A stretch of DNA of 64,000 nt from Croceimicrobium sp965228705 (GCF_965228705.1 NZ_OZ245832.1:1922001-1986000); one strand, 5' to 3'. Counted from the stretch's first letter, positions 1-8,507 are shown. Translations and numbers: made by a program. The notes: generated by a model from the letters alone, not told the origin.

Positions 1-338
1 TGTAGTCCTAAGGCTTGAGCCACCTCATCCACAACTTTAATCTTTTTGGCAATACTGTCTACCAAATGAAATTGAGCTTCGGGATACAAGATCGCCAAAG
101 GAATACCCGGAAATCCACCTCCGGTACCAATGTCTAGTACTTGAGCACCATCTTTGAAACGGCAAATTTTGGCTATGCCCAAAGAGTGTAAGACATGTCT
201 TTCATAAAAGTGATCGGTATCCTTACGAGAAATCACATTTATTTTGGCATTCCAATCGTCATATAGCGCTTGCAACTGTTCGAATTGCTTGTACTGCGCT
301 TCACTCAGAGCGGGAAAATACTTGCGGATCAATTCCAT
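1..338 (-). CDS. rsmG: 16S rRNA (guanine-527-N7) methyltransferase RsmG, 3' part cut off by window edge
   Basis: RsmG uses S-adenosylmethionine to methylate G527 of 16S rRNA in the cytoplasm. Only the first 112 residues are visible; the C-terminal half lies beyond base 1. Translating the minus strand from the ATG at 338 gives the family N-terminus, with YERHVLHSLGIAK at about residues 45-57 and the SAM-binding glycine motif VLDIGTGGGFPGIPLAI at about 67-83, followed by the acidic LVDS strand. The ATG lies one base after the stop of the upstream glycosyltransferase, so the two are almost certainly co-transcribed. The identification is firm; full length cannot be judged. Confidence 0.93.
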   Translation of the reverse strand, partial: MELIRKYFPALSEAQYKQFEQLQALYDDWNAKINVISRKDTDHFYERHVLHSLGIAKICRFKDGAQVLDIGTGGGFPGIPLAILYPEAQFHLVDSIAKKIKVVDEVAQALGL

Positions 339-339
339 A

Positions 340-1449
340 TTACCATTTGCTAGGGGCACCCCAAATCAAGTTGCGAAGGTGCAACAAAGTAGTGGCTATC
401 GCCCAAAACATTTCAAAAAAAGGCCAGAGCCAGGCTTGTGCTTTATGCTGAATTAAATCCCTATGGATTTTGCCAGGATAGGCCGAAAACAGCCAGCGCC
501 CAATAAAAACTGCCAATACAAGGGTAGTGTTCAAGTGCCAAAATGCAATGGGTAATAACAGGGCAAATAGCAGTTGGAGGAAGCCTTCCAGGGCTAAACT
601 AAAACGCACACCTTTTTCATAGCGCCAGGCAGTGGAATAATGCCTACCCTTTTGGCGCCACCACTGTTTTAAATTGGCGGGGGCCGGCGAATAAGTAAAA
701 GAGCGCTGCGGACTCATGCACACCACTTTTAATCCATCCGCCATTTCACGCAAGGTTAAATCATCGTCACCGGAAAGCAAATCCTGATGTTTATTAAGGG
801 CTTGTACCGCTTGCATTGATGATTTCCGATAGGCCAAATTTCTTCCCACCCCCATATAAGCTTTACCCATGGAGGCATAAGACCAATAACGGAGGGCTGT
901 ATTCACGGTTTCATAATCACTTAGCCAAGCGGTAAAACCTTCGCCTTGGAGCGGGCCATAGCCCAATACGACATCATTCTTTTTAAGGCGTAGACCAATC
1001 TCTTTCAACCAATGTTTGCTGGCCGGTTTACAATCGGCATCGCAAAATGCCAGCGCATCGTTTTGAGCCGCGATAATTCCTCTTTGCAAGGCAGCCTTTT
1101 TCCCCGACGCACCGCCATCACTAGCATTCACCAATTTTAAAAAGGGATAGCGTTCTTGGGCCTCTTGCACTAATGCAGCCCCATTATCCGTACTATGATC
1201 ATCCACCATGATAACTTCATAATCGGGATAATCCTGCTCACACCATTCCGATAGCAAGCGTTTAAGATTTACCGCTTCATTCCGAAAACAAATAATTAAG
1301 CTCAATGGAGCTAAGTCGGGATCTAAAGGAATGGTGACTTTCTGCTTTATAATCTTTCTCAAGCGATAATATCTCCGCCCATGCCAGAGCCAAAGAACCA
1401 AAGCAGCAAGCAGCCAACTGTAGGAAAGTACATTAAGAAGCAGTTTCAT
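340..1449 (-). CDS. GT2-family membrane glycosyltransferase
   Basis: This 369-residue protein is probably an inverting family 2 glycosyltransferase that acts on the inner face of the cytoplasmic membrane. It has one N-terminal membrane segment (about residues 5-22), then a GT-A domain with SLIICFRNEA (about 50-59), DDHSTDNG, the DAD metal site in FCDADCKP (about 135-142), a GDDD acid motif near 228 and a Q-x-x-R-H-type acceptor motif (WWRQKGRH, about 264-271). Hydrophobic segments follow at the C-terminus. The sugar and acceptor cannot be told from the sequence. It is transcribed ahead of rsmG with a one-base gap and diverges from tgt. Confidence 0.8.
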   Translation of the reverse strand: MKLLLNVLSYSWLLAALVLWLWHGRRYYRLRKIIKQKVTIPLDPDLAPLSLIICFRNEAVNLKRLLSEWCEQDYPDYEVIMVDDHSTDNGAALVQEAQERYPFLKLVNASDGGASGKKAALQRGIIAAQNDALAFCDADCKPASKHWLKEIGLRLKKNDVVLGYGPLQGEGFTAWLSDYETVNTALRYWSYASMGKAYMGVGRNLAYRKSSMQAVQALNKHQDLLSGDDDLTLREMADGLKVVCMSPQRSFTYSPAPANLKQWWRQKGRHYSTAWRYEKGVRFSLALEGFLQLLFALLLPIAFWHLNTTLVLAVFIGRWLFSAYPGKIHRDLIQHKAQAWLWPFFEMFWAIATTLLHLRNLIWGAPSKW

Positions 1450-1522
1450 GATGCAGCAAATTAATGATTTTCAGCAGGTTTCAGAATTCAATTTCAGCTA
1501 GCCTCAAGCCTGCTAATTAACG

Positions 1523-1530
1523 TATTTTTG
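1523..1530 (+). promoter_or_regulatory. Candidate -7 promoter element of tgt (TATTTTTG)
   Basis: TATTTTTG matches the Bacteroidota -7 consensus TAnnTTTG and ends four bases before the tgt ATG at 1535. No TTTG is present at the expected -33 position, so support is partial. If used, transcription would begin close to the start codon, giving a near-leaderless mRNA. Confidence 0.35.
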
Positions 1531-1534
1531 CCGG

Positions 1535-2665
1535 ATGCAATTTCGCTTGGAACATCAGGATCCCGAATCAAAAGCGCGTAGCGGGACCATCCAAACCGCG
1601 CATGGAGAAATTCAAACTCCGATATTCATGCCAGTGGGAACCGTTGCTTCGGTTAAAGCTGTGCATCAAAGAGAATTGGCCGAGGATATCAAGGCCCAAA
1701 TCATCTTGGGAAATACCTACCACTTGTATTTACGCCCGGGTACGGATATTCTCAATCGGGCAGGCGGTTTACACCAGTTTATGAACTGGCAAAAACCCAT
1801 CCTCACCGATAGTGGAGGCTATCAGGTATACAGCCTCGCCAATAATCGCAAGATTACTGAAGAAGGTGTGGCTTTCAAATCCCATATTGATGGATCCCGA
1901 CATTTCTTCAGCCCTGAGAAATCCATGGAAATCCAAAGACATATTGGGGCCGACATTATCATGGCCTTTGATGAATGTCCACCCTACCCCAGCACCTACC
2001 AGTATGCTCGCGAATCGATGGACATGACCCATCGCTGGTTACAGCGCTGCAGTGAATGGCTAAAGGAAAATGATCCTCTCTACGGTTTCGAGCAAAGCCT
2101 CTTCCCCATTGTTCAGGGGAGCACCTATAAGGATTTGCGAATTAAGAGTGCCGAGACAATTGCCGAATTCGGTGCCGATGGTAATGCCATTGGGGGCCTC
2201 TCTGTGGGTGAACCTGCGGAAGAAATGTATGCCATGAGTGAAATTGTTTGCGATGTTTTACCTCAGGACAAAGCCCGTTATTTAATGGGAGTAGGTACTC
2301 CTGCAAACATTCTCGAAAATATTGCCCTGGGAGTAGACATGTTCGATTGTGTAATGCCTACGCGCAATGGTCGCAATGGAATGATCTTTACCAGTGAAGG
2401 GATCATTAATATCAAGAATAAAAAGTGGGAAGACGACTTCGGGCCCCTGGACCCTAATGGCCCCACTTTTGTAGATAGCCAGTATTCGAAAGCTTATTTA
2501 CGTCACCTTTTTGCCGCCAATGAATATTTGGGTCGACAAATTGCCAGTGTACACAATTTAGGCTTCTATTTATGGTTAACTGGTGAAGCCCGAAAACAAA
2601 TTGAGGCCGGTACTTTTGCCAGTTGGAAAAACATAATGGTCGAAAAACTGCAACGTCGCTTGTGA
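1535..2665 (+). CDS. tgt: tRNA-guanine transglycosylase (Tgt), zinc-cysteine-less form
   Basis: Tgt exchanges the wobble guanine of GUN-anticodon tRNAs for a queuine precursor. At 376 residues it has the normal family length. Visible signatures are LGNTYHLYLRPG, ILTDSGGYQVYSL (catalytic Asp near 92), DECPPYPST, GLSVGEP, MGVGTPANI and the nucleophile segment DCVMPTRNGRNG. The structural zinc site of the E. coli enzyme, three cysteines in a CxCxxC motif plus a histidine, is reduced to the histidine of the VHNL segment; the aligned stretch reads NGPTFVDSQYS. I recall the same replacement in other Bacteroidota Tgt proteins, so it is probably lineage-typical. The start matches the family N-terminus. 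Its stop overlaps the GTG start of the next gene. Confidence 0.95.
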   Translation: MQFRLEHQDPESKARSGTIQTAHGEIQTPIFMPVGTVASVKAVHQRELAEDIKAQIILGNTYHLYLRPGTDILNRAGGLHQFMNWQKPILTDSGGYQVYSLANNRKITEEGVAFKSHIDGSRHFFSPEKSMEIQRHIGADIIMAFDECPPYPSTYQYARESMDMTHRWLQRCSEWLKENDPLYGFEQSLFPIVQGSTYKDLRIKSAETIAEFGADGNAIGGLSVGEPAEEMYAMSEIVCDVLPQDKARYLMGVGTPANILENIALGVDMFDCVMPTRNGRNGMIFTSEGIINIKNKKWEDDFGPLDPNGPTFVDSQYSKAYLRHLFAANEYLGRQIASVHNLGFYLWLTGEARKQIEAGTFASWKNIMVEKLQRRL

Positions 2666-3750
2666 AGATTTTTAAAATCATAGATCGCTATATCATTGGG
2701 AAATTCCTGGGCACCTTCTTTTTAACCATTGCCCTGATTTTAGCCATTGCCATTGTTTTTGATATTTCCGAAAAAATCGATGATTTCATAACCCGCGGTG
2801 CGAGTACCCGTGAAATTATCATCGACTACTATTTGAACTTCGTCGTGTTCTATGGCAATCTCTTCTCTTCGATGATTGTATTTATCGCCACGATTTTCTT
2901 CACCTCGCGGATGACCGCTAATACTGAGATCGTAGCCATTTTAACTGGTGGAGTAAGCTTTAGGCGAATGATGTTCCCCTACTTTGTTTCCGCCACCATT
3001 ATTGCTCTTATCAGCTTCTTTCTCTCTCACTTTGTGATCCCTTATACTAATGTTAGTCGCCTGGAATTTCAGCACTCTTATATCGACAAAAAGGAAGATG
3101 AGCGCTTTAGAAATATCCATCGGCAGATTAAACCAGGACATATCATATACTTCGAAAACTACAATACCAAACGCTTCTCGGGTTATCACTTTACCTATGA
3201 GATTATCGAAGAAGGTAAATTGGTTTCGAAGTTAAAGGCCGAGTTTATTCGACTGGATACCGCCACCAATGAATGGGTGCTGGATCATTACGATTTACGC
3301 ACCATAGATGAGGAGGGTAAAGAGCATCTGGAGCAAGGACTAAAACTTCGGCGCGAATTTGATTTTGAAGCGATGGACATCGTCCCGCGCCTGTATACGG
3401 TAGAAATGATGAACACCCCGGAACTCAATGATTTCATTGAGGCTGAACGTATCCGAGGTTCGGAAAATATCAATCACTACCTCATCCAAAAATACCAGCG
3501 AACTTCCTGGCCCTTTGCCACCTATATCCTGGTACTCATAGGTGTGAGTATCTCCTCACGAAAAACGCGAGGAGGCTTAGGACTAAATGTAGCCATCGGA
3601 TTGGTGCTCTGCGTAACCTATATCTTTTTTATGCAGATTTCGACCACTTTTGCAACGGTCGGAAGCATGAGTCCACTCTTGGCTGTATGGACACCCAACA
3701 TATTATTTGCAGGGATTGCGGCCTATCTCTATTACATCGCACCTAAGTAA
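2662..3750 (+). CDS. LptF/LptG family permease (YjgP/YjgQ), lipopolysaccharide export
   Basis: This inner-membrane subunit of the Lpt ABC transporter helps extract LPS from the membrane and pass it to the periplasmic bridge. The preferred start is the GTG at 2662, which gives the typical N-terminus KIFKIIDRYIIGKFLGTFF and a four-base GTGA overlap with tgt, implying translational coupling; an upstream in-frame ATG at 2623 lies inside tgt. The 362 residues show three N-terminal membrane segments (about 15-35, 55-80, 100-120), a large periplasmic beta domain and three C-terminal segments (about 280-360). LptF and LptG cannot be separated by sequence alone; the tgt neighbourhood suggests the LptG-like copy found in flavobacteria. 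Confidence 0.85.
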   Translation: MKIFKIIDRYIIGKFLGTFFLTIALILAIAIVFDISEKIDDFITRGASTREIIIDYYLNFVVFYGNLFSSMIVFIATIFFTSRMTANTEIVAILTGGVSFRRMMFPYFVSATIIALISFFLSHFVIPYTNVSRLEFQHSYIDKKEDERFRNIHRQIKPGHIIYFENYNTKRFSGYHFTYEIIEEGKLVSKLKAEFIRLDTATNEWVLDHYDLRTIDEEGKEHLEQGLKLRREFDFEAMDIVPRLYTVEMMNTPELNDFIEAERIRGSENINHYLIQKYQRTSWPFATYILVLIGVSISSRKTRGGLGLNVAIGLVLCVTYIFFMQISTTFATVGSMSPLLAVWTPNILFAGIAAYLYYIAPK

Positions 3751-3826
3751 AAGCCTTAGCTACATGGCTTTAGCTGCACCCTCATTTTCTACCTCGCTTT
3801 TAAATTAGGGGCTGGGATACTAAAGC

Positions 3827-3857
3827 TTTGGCTCAGTCTCTTTTTTCTTCATCTTTG
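3827..3857 (+). promoter_or_regulatory. Bacteroidota-type promoter of accA
   Basis: TTTG at 3827-3830, a spacer of exactly 19 bases and CATCTTTG at 3850-3857 match the TTTG-N19-TAnnTTTG consensus with one mismatch. It ends 24 bases before the accA ATG and lies in the gap after the permease, which suggests accA has its own transcript. Confidence 0.6.
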
Positions 3858-3881
3858 CATCTTCATTAAGAGGGAGTACAT

Positions 3882-4832
3882 ATGGATTATTTGGACTTTG
3901 AAAAGCCTATAAAAGATATCCTCGATCAAATCGAAAAGGTCCGCGCTTTAGAAAGCGAGTCTGAAGTAGATATGTCTGATAAGATCAAGGAACTCGAAAA
4001 GAAACTCGATAAAAGCCGCAAGGATATTTATAAAAACCTCACTGCTTGGCAGGTGGTACAATTATCTCGTCACCCCCAAAGGCCTTATACTTTGGCCTAT
4101 ATTCAAGGGATGACAGATGGACATTTCATCGAACTACACGGTGACCGCAATGTAAAAGACGATAAGGCCATGGTTGGTGGCTGGGGTCTACTTGATGAAG
4201 AGCCGGTAATGTTTATCGGGCAGCAAAAAGGGGTAAATACCAAAATGCGTCAGTATCGCAATTTCGGTATGGCTAATCCCGAAGGCTATCGCAAGGCTCT
4301 ACGCCTGATGAAGATGGCGGAGAAATTTAACCGCCCGGTGGTAACTTTAATCGACACCCCGGGAGCCTTTCCCGGATTGGAAGCAGAGGAACGCGGCCAA
4401 GGAGAGGCGATTGCTCGCAATATCTATGAGATGTCGAAGCTTAAGGTGCCCATTATCTGTGTGATTATTGGGGAAGGTGCATCCGGTGGAGCCTTAGGTA
4501 TTGGAGTAGGTGATCAGGTTTTGATGTTGGAAAACACCTGGTATTCGGTGATTTCTCCTGAAAACTGTTCGACTATTCTTTGGCGTTCATGGGATTATAA
4601 GGAGCAAGCTGCCGAAGCCTTAAAATTAACGGCTAAGGATATGTTTGGCAATAAGCTTATCGATGGGATCATTAAAGAACCTATGGGTGGAGCTCATACG
4701 AATCCAACCGAGATGTTCGGAATTTTGAAAGAAGAATTACTGAGCCACATTTCCAAATTAAAGAATACAGAGCCCGACAAACTCATCGCCAAGCGAATGG
4801 CGAAGTTTGAGCGCATGGGCGTTACTAAATAA
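3882..4832 (+). CDS. accA: Acetyl-CoA carboxylase carboxyltransferase subunit alpha
   Basis: AccA pairs with AccD to move the carboxyl group from carboxybiotin to acetyl-CoA, forming malonyl-CoA for fatty acid synthesis. The 316-residue length is typical. A charged coiled-coil N-terminus (about 10-50) precedes the crotonase-like carboxyltransferase domain. Visible signatures include HPQRPYTLAYI, the oxyanion-hole region PVVTLIDTPGAFPGLEAEERGQ (about 150-171), GASGGALGIGVGD and SVISPENCSTILW. It is bracketed by its own promoter and a rho-independent terminator, so it appears to be a single-gene transcript. Confidence 0.97.
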   Translation: MDYLDFEKPIKDILDQIEKVRALESESEVDMSDKIKELEKKLDKSRKDIYKNLTAWQVVQLSRHPQRPYTLAYIQGMTDGHFIELHGDRNVKDDKAMVGGWGLLDEEPVMFIGQQKGVNTKMRQYRNFGMANPEGYRKALRLMKMAEKFNRPVVTLIDTPGAFPGLEAEERGQGEAIARNIYEMSKLKVPIICVIIGEGASGGALGIGVGDQVLMLENTWYSVISPENCSTILWRSWDYKEQAAEALKLTAKDMFGNKLIDGIIKEPMGGAHTNPTEMFGILKEELLSHISKLKNTEPDKLIAKRMAKFERMGVTK

Positions 4833-4833
4833 G

Positions 4834-4867
4834 AAAAAGCCGCTTCTTAATCGAAGTGGCTTTTTTG
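4834..4867 (+). terminator. Rho-independent terminator after accA
   Basis: AAAAAGCCGCTTC and GAAGTGGCTTTTT form a stem of about 13 pairs with a six-base loop, followed by a T run. It starts two bases after the accA stop. Confidence 0.88.
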
Positions 4868-4940
4868 TTTCCACCTTAAGGGATTCATCGAAGTAAATAA
4901 AATTGCGATAGAGGCCTTGCACATTCCAAAAGTTTATTCA

Positions 4941-4957
4941 ACTTTGTAACGCAAAGT
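4941..4957 (+). promoter_or_regulatory. Palindromic operator upstream of the membrane protein/regulator pair
   Basis: ACTTTG-TAACG-CAAAGT is a perfect six-base inverted repeat with a five-base centre, directly followed by ACTTT. It lies eight bases before the ATG at 4966 and overlaps a likely -7 element (CAACTTTG at 4939-4946; CTTG lies 19 bases further up). The same arrangement occurs at 5878-5894, upstream of the next unit. The winged-helix protein encoded between the two sites is the obvious candidate ligand; that link is inference. Confidence 0.65.
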
Positions 4958-4965
4958 ACTTTCCC

Positions 4966-5568
4966 ATGGATCAGAAAGAACATATTGAAGCCCTCAAAGA
5001 CATCCGTCAGATGATGCAGCGCTCAGTGCGCTTTCTCTCCTTAAGTGGTTTGTCTGGAATTTTTGCCGGTATCTATGCTTTGGCGGCAGCCTATTTGGCC
5101 TACCTGAAATTAGAATCAGGTGCCGGTAGAACGGATGCCCGCGGTACTTTGATCTATTTAATGGCATTGGCATTGGGCTGTTTAATCCTGGCCATTGGTA
5201 CTGCCTTTTTCTTTACCCGTAAAAATGCTCGTAAAAAGGGTTTAAAGCTTTGGGATGAATCCGCTCGCTTAGCTTTCATCAATCTTAGTATTCCCCTTGC
5301 CACCGGAGGACTTTTTGCCATCGCTTTGATACGTGCCGGTGCAATTGGCTTTGTAGCACCTGCCACTTTGGTATTTTACGGATTGGCCTTAATTAATGCC
5401 AGTCGCCATACCTTTCCTATGATTCGCCAACTGGGAATCCTTGAAATTATTTTGGGTTTGATTGCCGCCTTTGTGTGGGGCCACGGACTCTTGTTCTGGG
5501 CCATAGGCTTTGGCCTATTGCATATTGTGTACGGACTTTTCATGTACTTCAAGTTTGAGCGGGCATGA
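4966..5568 (+). CDS. Integral membrane protein of unknown function, coupled to a winged-helix regulator
   Basis: The 200-residue protein has a short polar N-terminus (IEALKDIRQMMQRS) and about six predicted membrane helices, the first at about residues 25-45 and the last at about 170-195. No catalytic motif is visible and I do not recognise a named family. Its last four bases (ATGA) overlap the start of the downstream winged-helix gene, and a palindromic operator lies just upstream. Together these suggest a small autoregulated membrane-protein/regulator module, perhaps a sensor or envelope-response unit. The function remains unknown. Confidence 0.7.
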   Translation: MDQKEHIEALKDIRQMMQRSVRFLSLSGLSGIFAGIYALAAAYLAYLKLESGAGRTDARGTLIYLMALALGCLILAIGTAFFFTRKNARKKGLKLWDESARLAFINLSIPLATGGLFAIALIRAGAIGFVAPATLVFYGLALINASRHTFPMIRQLGILEIILGLIAAFVWGHGLLFWAIGFGLLHIVYGLFMYFKFERA

Positions 5569-5858
5569 AAGAATGGGTCCATCAGCTTAATAAAGCTTTT
5601 GAAAACCGAGTGCGCCTGGGCATTATGTCGGTCTTAATGGTGAATGAAGCGGTGAGCTTTAACCGTTTGAAAGAACTGTTGGGTGTAACCGACGGAAATT
5701 TAGCCAGCCACCTGCGCGCACTCGAAAAGTTAGACTATGTTGAAATGAAGAAAACCTTTCTCGATCGTAAATCGCATACCACCTATGATGTATCCATTCT
5801 TGGCCGCAAAGCCTTTACTGAACATTTGAATGCTTTGGAAAGCCTCTTGAAGCCTTGA
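5565..5858 (+). CDS. Winged-helix DNA-binding regulator (HTH_34-like)
   Basis: This 97-residue single-domain protein is a probable transcriptional regulator of the ArsR/MarR-like winged-helix class. The helix-turn-helix runs through VSFNRLKELLGVTDGNLASHLRALEKLDYV (about residues 26-55), followed by a wing containing KTFLDRKSHTTYDV. No metal-binding cysteines are present, so it is not a classical ArsR metal sensor. Its start overlaps the upstream membrane-protein gene by four bases. Identical ACTTTG-N5-CAAAGT sites lie before this operon and before the next gene, so autoregulation and control of 5913-7334 are likely inferences. Confidence 0.82.
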   Translation: MKEWVHQLNKAFENRVRLGIMSVLMVNEAVSFNRLKELLGVTDGNLASHLRALEKLDYVEMKKTFLDRKSHTTYDVSILGRKAFTEHLNALESLLKP

Positions 5859-5877
5859 TCTATTTTTTTACCCATTC

Positions 5878-5894
5878 ACTTTGAAATTCAAAGT
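5878..5894 (+). promoter_or_regulatory. Second copy of the palindromic operator, upstream of the DUF4153/4173-type gene
   Basis: ACTTTG-AAATT-CAAAGT, followed by ACTTT, repeats the operator at 4941-4957; only the five centre bases differ. It lies 18 bases before the ATG at 5913 and 20 bases after the regulator stop. The shared ACTTT extension makes coincidence unlikely. Confidence 0.65.
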
Positions 5895-5912
5895 ACTTTT
5901 AAAACAAGAAAA

Positions 5913-7334
5913 ATGAAAACTAAAATTCGCCCTTACCTCACCTGGAGCCTGGCAATTAGTGCCGCCTTTCTTTTTGATGATGTTAGCTATGGATTAAACG
6001 CCAGCCTTTTTAGTAGCCTTTCGGTTCTGGCTCTTCTCTTTCTATACTCTGAAATCCCCTTAAAAAGAAAGGCACTAGCTATTCTACCTCATTTATGTAT
6101 CGCATTATACCTGAGCCTGTACCCGCAAGCACTAAGTGTCTTTTTCTGGTACCTGAGCTATCTGCTGATGTGGAGCATGGCTGCTGTGTCAAATAGCAGT
6201 CTGCTCCTTCCTTTTCAAGGAATCCTCTCTATGGTGGCCAGTCCTTTTAAGCATTGGGCTCCTAAGCCCAGCCCTCCACAGTCCGAAAGCCTGCAAGAGC
6301 AGGAAGTGAAGCAAGTTCAAAATAACAATCGCTGGGCCGCTATAATTCTTGTTAGTATTATCGTTGTTGTTTTCGCTTTCCTTTATGCCTTAAGCAATCC
6401 CCTATTCAGCAAGGTGTTGGACGGTATTCAATGGCCAGAGTTTGAAGGCGATTTAGTTTGGAGTAGCCTGGGAATCTACCTTTTGCTCTATGGCCTGATT
6501 CGCTTTTATCGAATGAAAGCTTTAGAGCGCATCAATGAACTACCAGAAAATCTTACTTCAGCGGATTACCCCAGAGATCATCCCGAGTTTCCCATCGCCA
6601 AATGGAGCTTAATCATTGTCTCTGGAATGCTGGTCATTATGAACCTAAGCGACTTAGTAGTCATCTTCAGCGGAAAACTACCCAGTGGTATGAGCTATTC
6701 GGAATATGTTCACCAGGGTTTTTACTCTTTAATCTTCTCTATGGCTCTCGCTCTTGGGCTGATGGTGATCTTTTTTAGAGGAGCCCTGAATTTTCATGAT
6801 CAAGTACATCGCATTCGTAAAATCGCTCAATTTTGGATTATCCAAAACCTGGCGCTGGCTTTGATTACCGCCTATAAAAACATGCTTTATGTAGAAGTCT
6901 ATGGACTTACCTATAAACGTATCGGAGTTTTTGCCTGTCTCTTGGCCGTAAGTTTAGGTTTGGTCTTGATGATTCGTAAAATCAAACATGCGCGTAGCAA
7001 TTGGTATTTCTTTAATCGCTTAAGTGTATTAGGTTATGCTCTGGTCATGATCTACGCCCTAATCCCTTATGATCTTTGTATCACCCGTTATAATCTGCGC
7101 TATGCTCAGGCCAAAGACCTCTATTACATCCAAAGCCTAGCCCGTCCAGATTTGGTGGAATTAGAAAACTATATACAAAAGATGCCGGAAGGATCGGAAG
7201 AGTACCGCTATACCCGAGATTTTCTGGAGAGAATGAAAAACTCAGTTCAGCAAAAGAAGCATCTTAAGAGCTGGCGGGATTGGAATTGCTATCGAAACTA
7301 TGTTTTTAGTGCTTTCGAGAGGGAAGTACAATAA
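5913..7334 (+). CDS. Polytopic membrane protein, DUF4153/DUF4173-like
   Basis: The 473-residue protein has about ten predicted membrane helices and a cytoplasmic-looking linker rich in P, Q and E (about residues 115-140). The YSEYVHQGFYSL segment (about 268-279), followed by several helices, resembles DUF4173/DUF4153 proteins, which often sit beside small winged-helix regulators; that family assignment is from memory. The C-terminal tail is soluble and charged. The operator at 5878-5894 suggests common control with the preceding two genes. The biochemical role is unknown. Its 3' end overlaps the convergent gene by 29 bases. Confidence 0.7.
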   Translation: MKTKIRPYLTWSLAISAAFLFDDVSYGLNASLFSSLSVLALLFLYSEIPLKRKALAILPHLCIALYLSLYPQALSVFFWYLSYLLMWSMAAVSNSSLLLPFQGILSMVASPFKHWAPKPSPPQSESLQEQEVKQVQNNNRWAAIILVSIIVVVFAFLYALSNPLFSKVLDGIQWPEFEGDLVWSSLGIYLLLYGLIRFYRMKALERINELPENLTSADYPRDHPEFPIAKWSLIIVSGMLVIMNLSDLVVIFSGKLPSGMSYSEYVHQGFYSLIFSMALALGLMVIFFRGALNFHDQVHRIRKIAQFWIIQNLALALITAYKNMLYVEVYGLTYKRIGVFACLLAVSLGLVLMIRKIKHARSNWYFFNRLSVLGYALVMIYALIPYDLCITRYNLRYAQAKDLYYIQSLARPDLVELENYIQKMPEGSEEYRYTRDFLERMKNSVQQKKHLKSWRDWNCYRNYVFSAFEREVQ

Positions 7335-7764
7335 CTCGATGAGCTACTAAAAAAAGCCATAGCTGATGCAAGAGCCACCATGCTTGACTAACTAAAAACA
7401 AACGCCAAATGGTGGACCACCATGTTTCTGGCCAGCTGTGAAAATAGCCATAAGTATAAGGAACCTGCAGCGAAGGATAAAATAGGGCTAACACATAGTA
7501 GAAAAACAGCAAGGAACTTAAAAAGTGGAAAATGGAAAGAACTAAGGCGACCATTGTGTGACTGAGCCTATAATAAAAACTATACAAAATACTAATGCCT
7601 GTTGTCCACAACAGGACATGGGATAATTGAATATTGAAAAGTTGACCTTCATTTTCAAATTCAAATCCATTACCCGTAAGTACAAAACTCAGGACAAAAC
7701 AAACAAAGGCAAAGACGGCCCAAAGTAAAACTGGGACATGTCTTTTATCATCTATAGTCTTCAC
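7306..7764 (-). CDS. Hypothetical four-helix membrane protein
   Basis: The 152-residue product has four hydrophobic segments (about residues 11-30, 48-65, 70-95, 120-140) and many Trp and Tyr residues. I do not recognise the family. It ends inside the 3' end of the convergent membrane-protein gene and starts seven bases after the stop of the FISUMP-domain gene at 7772, so it probably closes that leftward transcription unit. Confidence 0.6.
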   Translation of the reverse strand: MKTIDDKRHVPVLLWAVFAFVCFVLSFVLTGNGFEFENEGQLFNIQLSHVLLWTTGISILYSFYYRLSHTMVALVLSIFHFLSSLLFFYYVLALFYPSLQVPYTYGYFHSWPETWWSTIWRLFLVSQAWWLLHQLWLFLVAHRVIVLPSRKH

Positions 7765-7771
7765 AAATGAA

Positions 7772-8455
7772 TTATTCCTTTATACATCGCACATAATGCC
7801 CAGCATAATTAGGACTGGTCTTACCCAACTCTAATTGCATGCTACCAAAATTCTGTTTGATACTCCAAACGATTTGCAAATTGGGCGTTGCGGCAGGAGT
7901 ACTGCGGGTCCACCAACGGGCCAGGGTACCCTCACCCACAAATTGCACCAAATTGGAAGAGCCAAAAACGACCAGCTCCCCTGCCGGTAAAGCACCAAAG
8001 CCATATTGATCCTGGCGTTCCGTAAATGCATAGTGCTTGTGCAACCAGGCGCCATCGCCATCCTTTTGGTTGCCTTTGCTACGCAGGGTATAGGCCAACT
8101 GGGGATCACTTTGTTGCAATTTAGTTAAGTCCTGAAGTACCGGAAGACGCCATCCCTCCGGAGCCAGGGGTCTGCGATCGGCCACTGCAAACTGATTGTA
8201 GATACAGCCGTAGCGGGCCCCTTCTTTAGGATCGAAATTATAATAGGTATAAGCAGGGCGTTTATTCTCGATAGCCTTAATCCACTCTTCCTGGTTCCAA
8301 CAATACTTCAAAGGGTCTCCATTGCGAAAGGAAGTGACCACCAGGTTTTTATTCATCCAAACCTGACTGCCTATACTTACCTCCTGATATTGAGATGGAG
8401 CCTTCGCCCCGCTTAAAAACAATAGGCAGAAGGCATTGAATATTAGTTTCTTCAT
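7772..8455 (-). CDS. FISUMP-domain secreted protein (first of a tandem pair)
   Basis: The protein belongs to the Fibrobacter succinogenes major paralogous domain group (FISUMP), extracytoplasmic proteins of unknown role. Signs are the opening VSIGSQVWMNKNL, the FRNGD segment, YYNFDPKEGARYGCIYN and the APEGWRLPVLQDL motif, ending in GHYVRCIKE. A signal peptide occupies about residues 1-20. The ATG at 8455 is preferred; an in-frame TTG at 8461 is closer to a GGAGG sequence and is an alternative. It is a paralogue of the next gene upstream (8508-9218) and lies 52 bases from it. Confidence 0.8.
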   Translation of the reverse strand: MKKLIFNAFCLLFLSGAKAPSQYQEVSIGSQVWMNKNLVVTSFRNGDPLKYCWNQEEWIKAIENKRPAYTYYNFDPKEGARYGCIYNQFAVADRRPLAPEGWRLPVLQDLTKLQQSDPQLAYTLRSKGNQKDGDGAWLHKHYAFTERQDQYGFGALPAGELVVFGSSNLVQFVGEGTLARWWTRSTPAATPNLQIVWSIKQNFGSMQLELGKTSPNYAGHYVRCIKE

Positions 8456-8507
8456 AAGCAAAATTGCCTCCTAAAATAATCAATTAGCTGATTGGAGGCA
8501 GTTTAGC

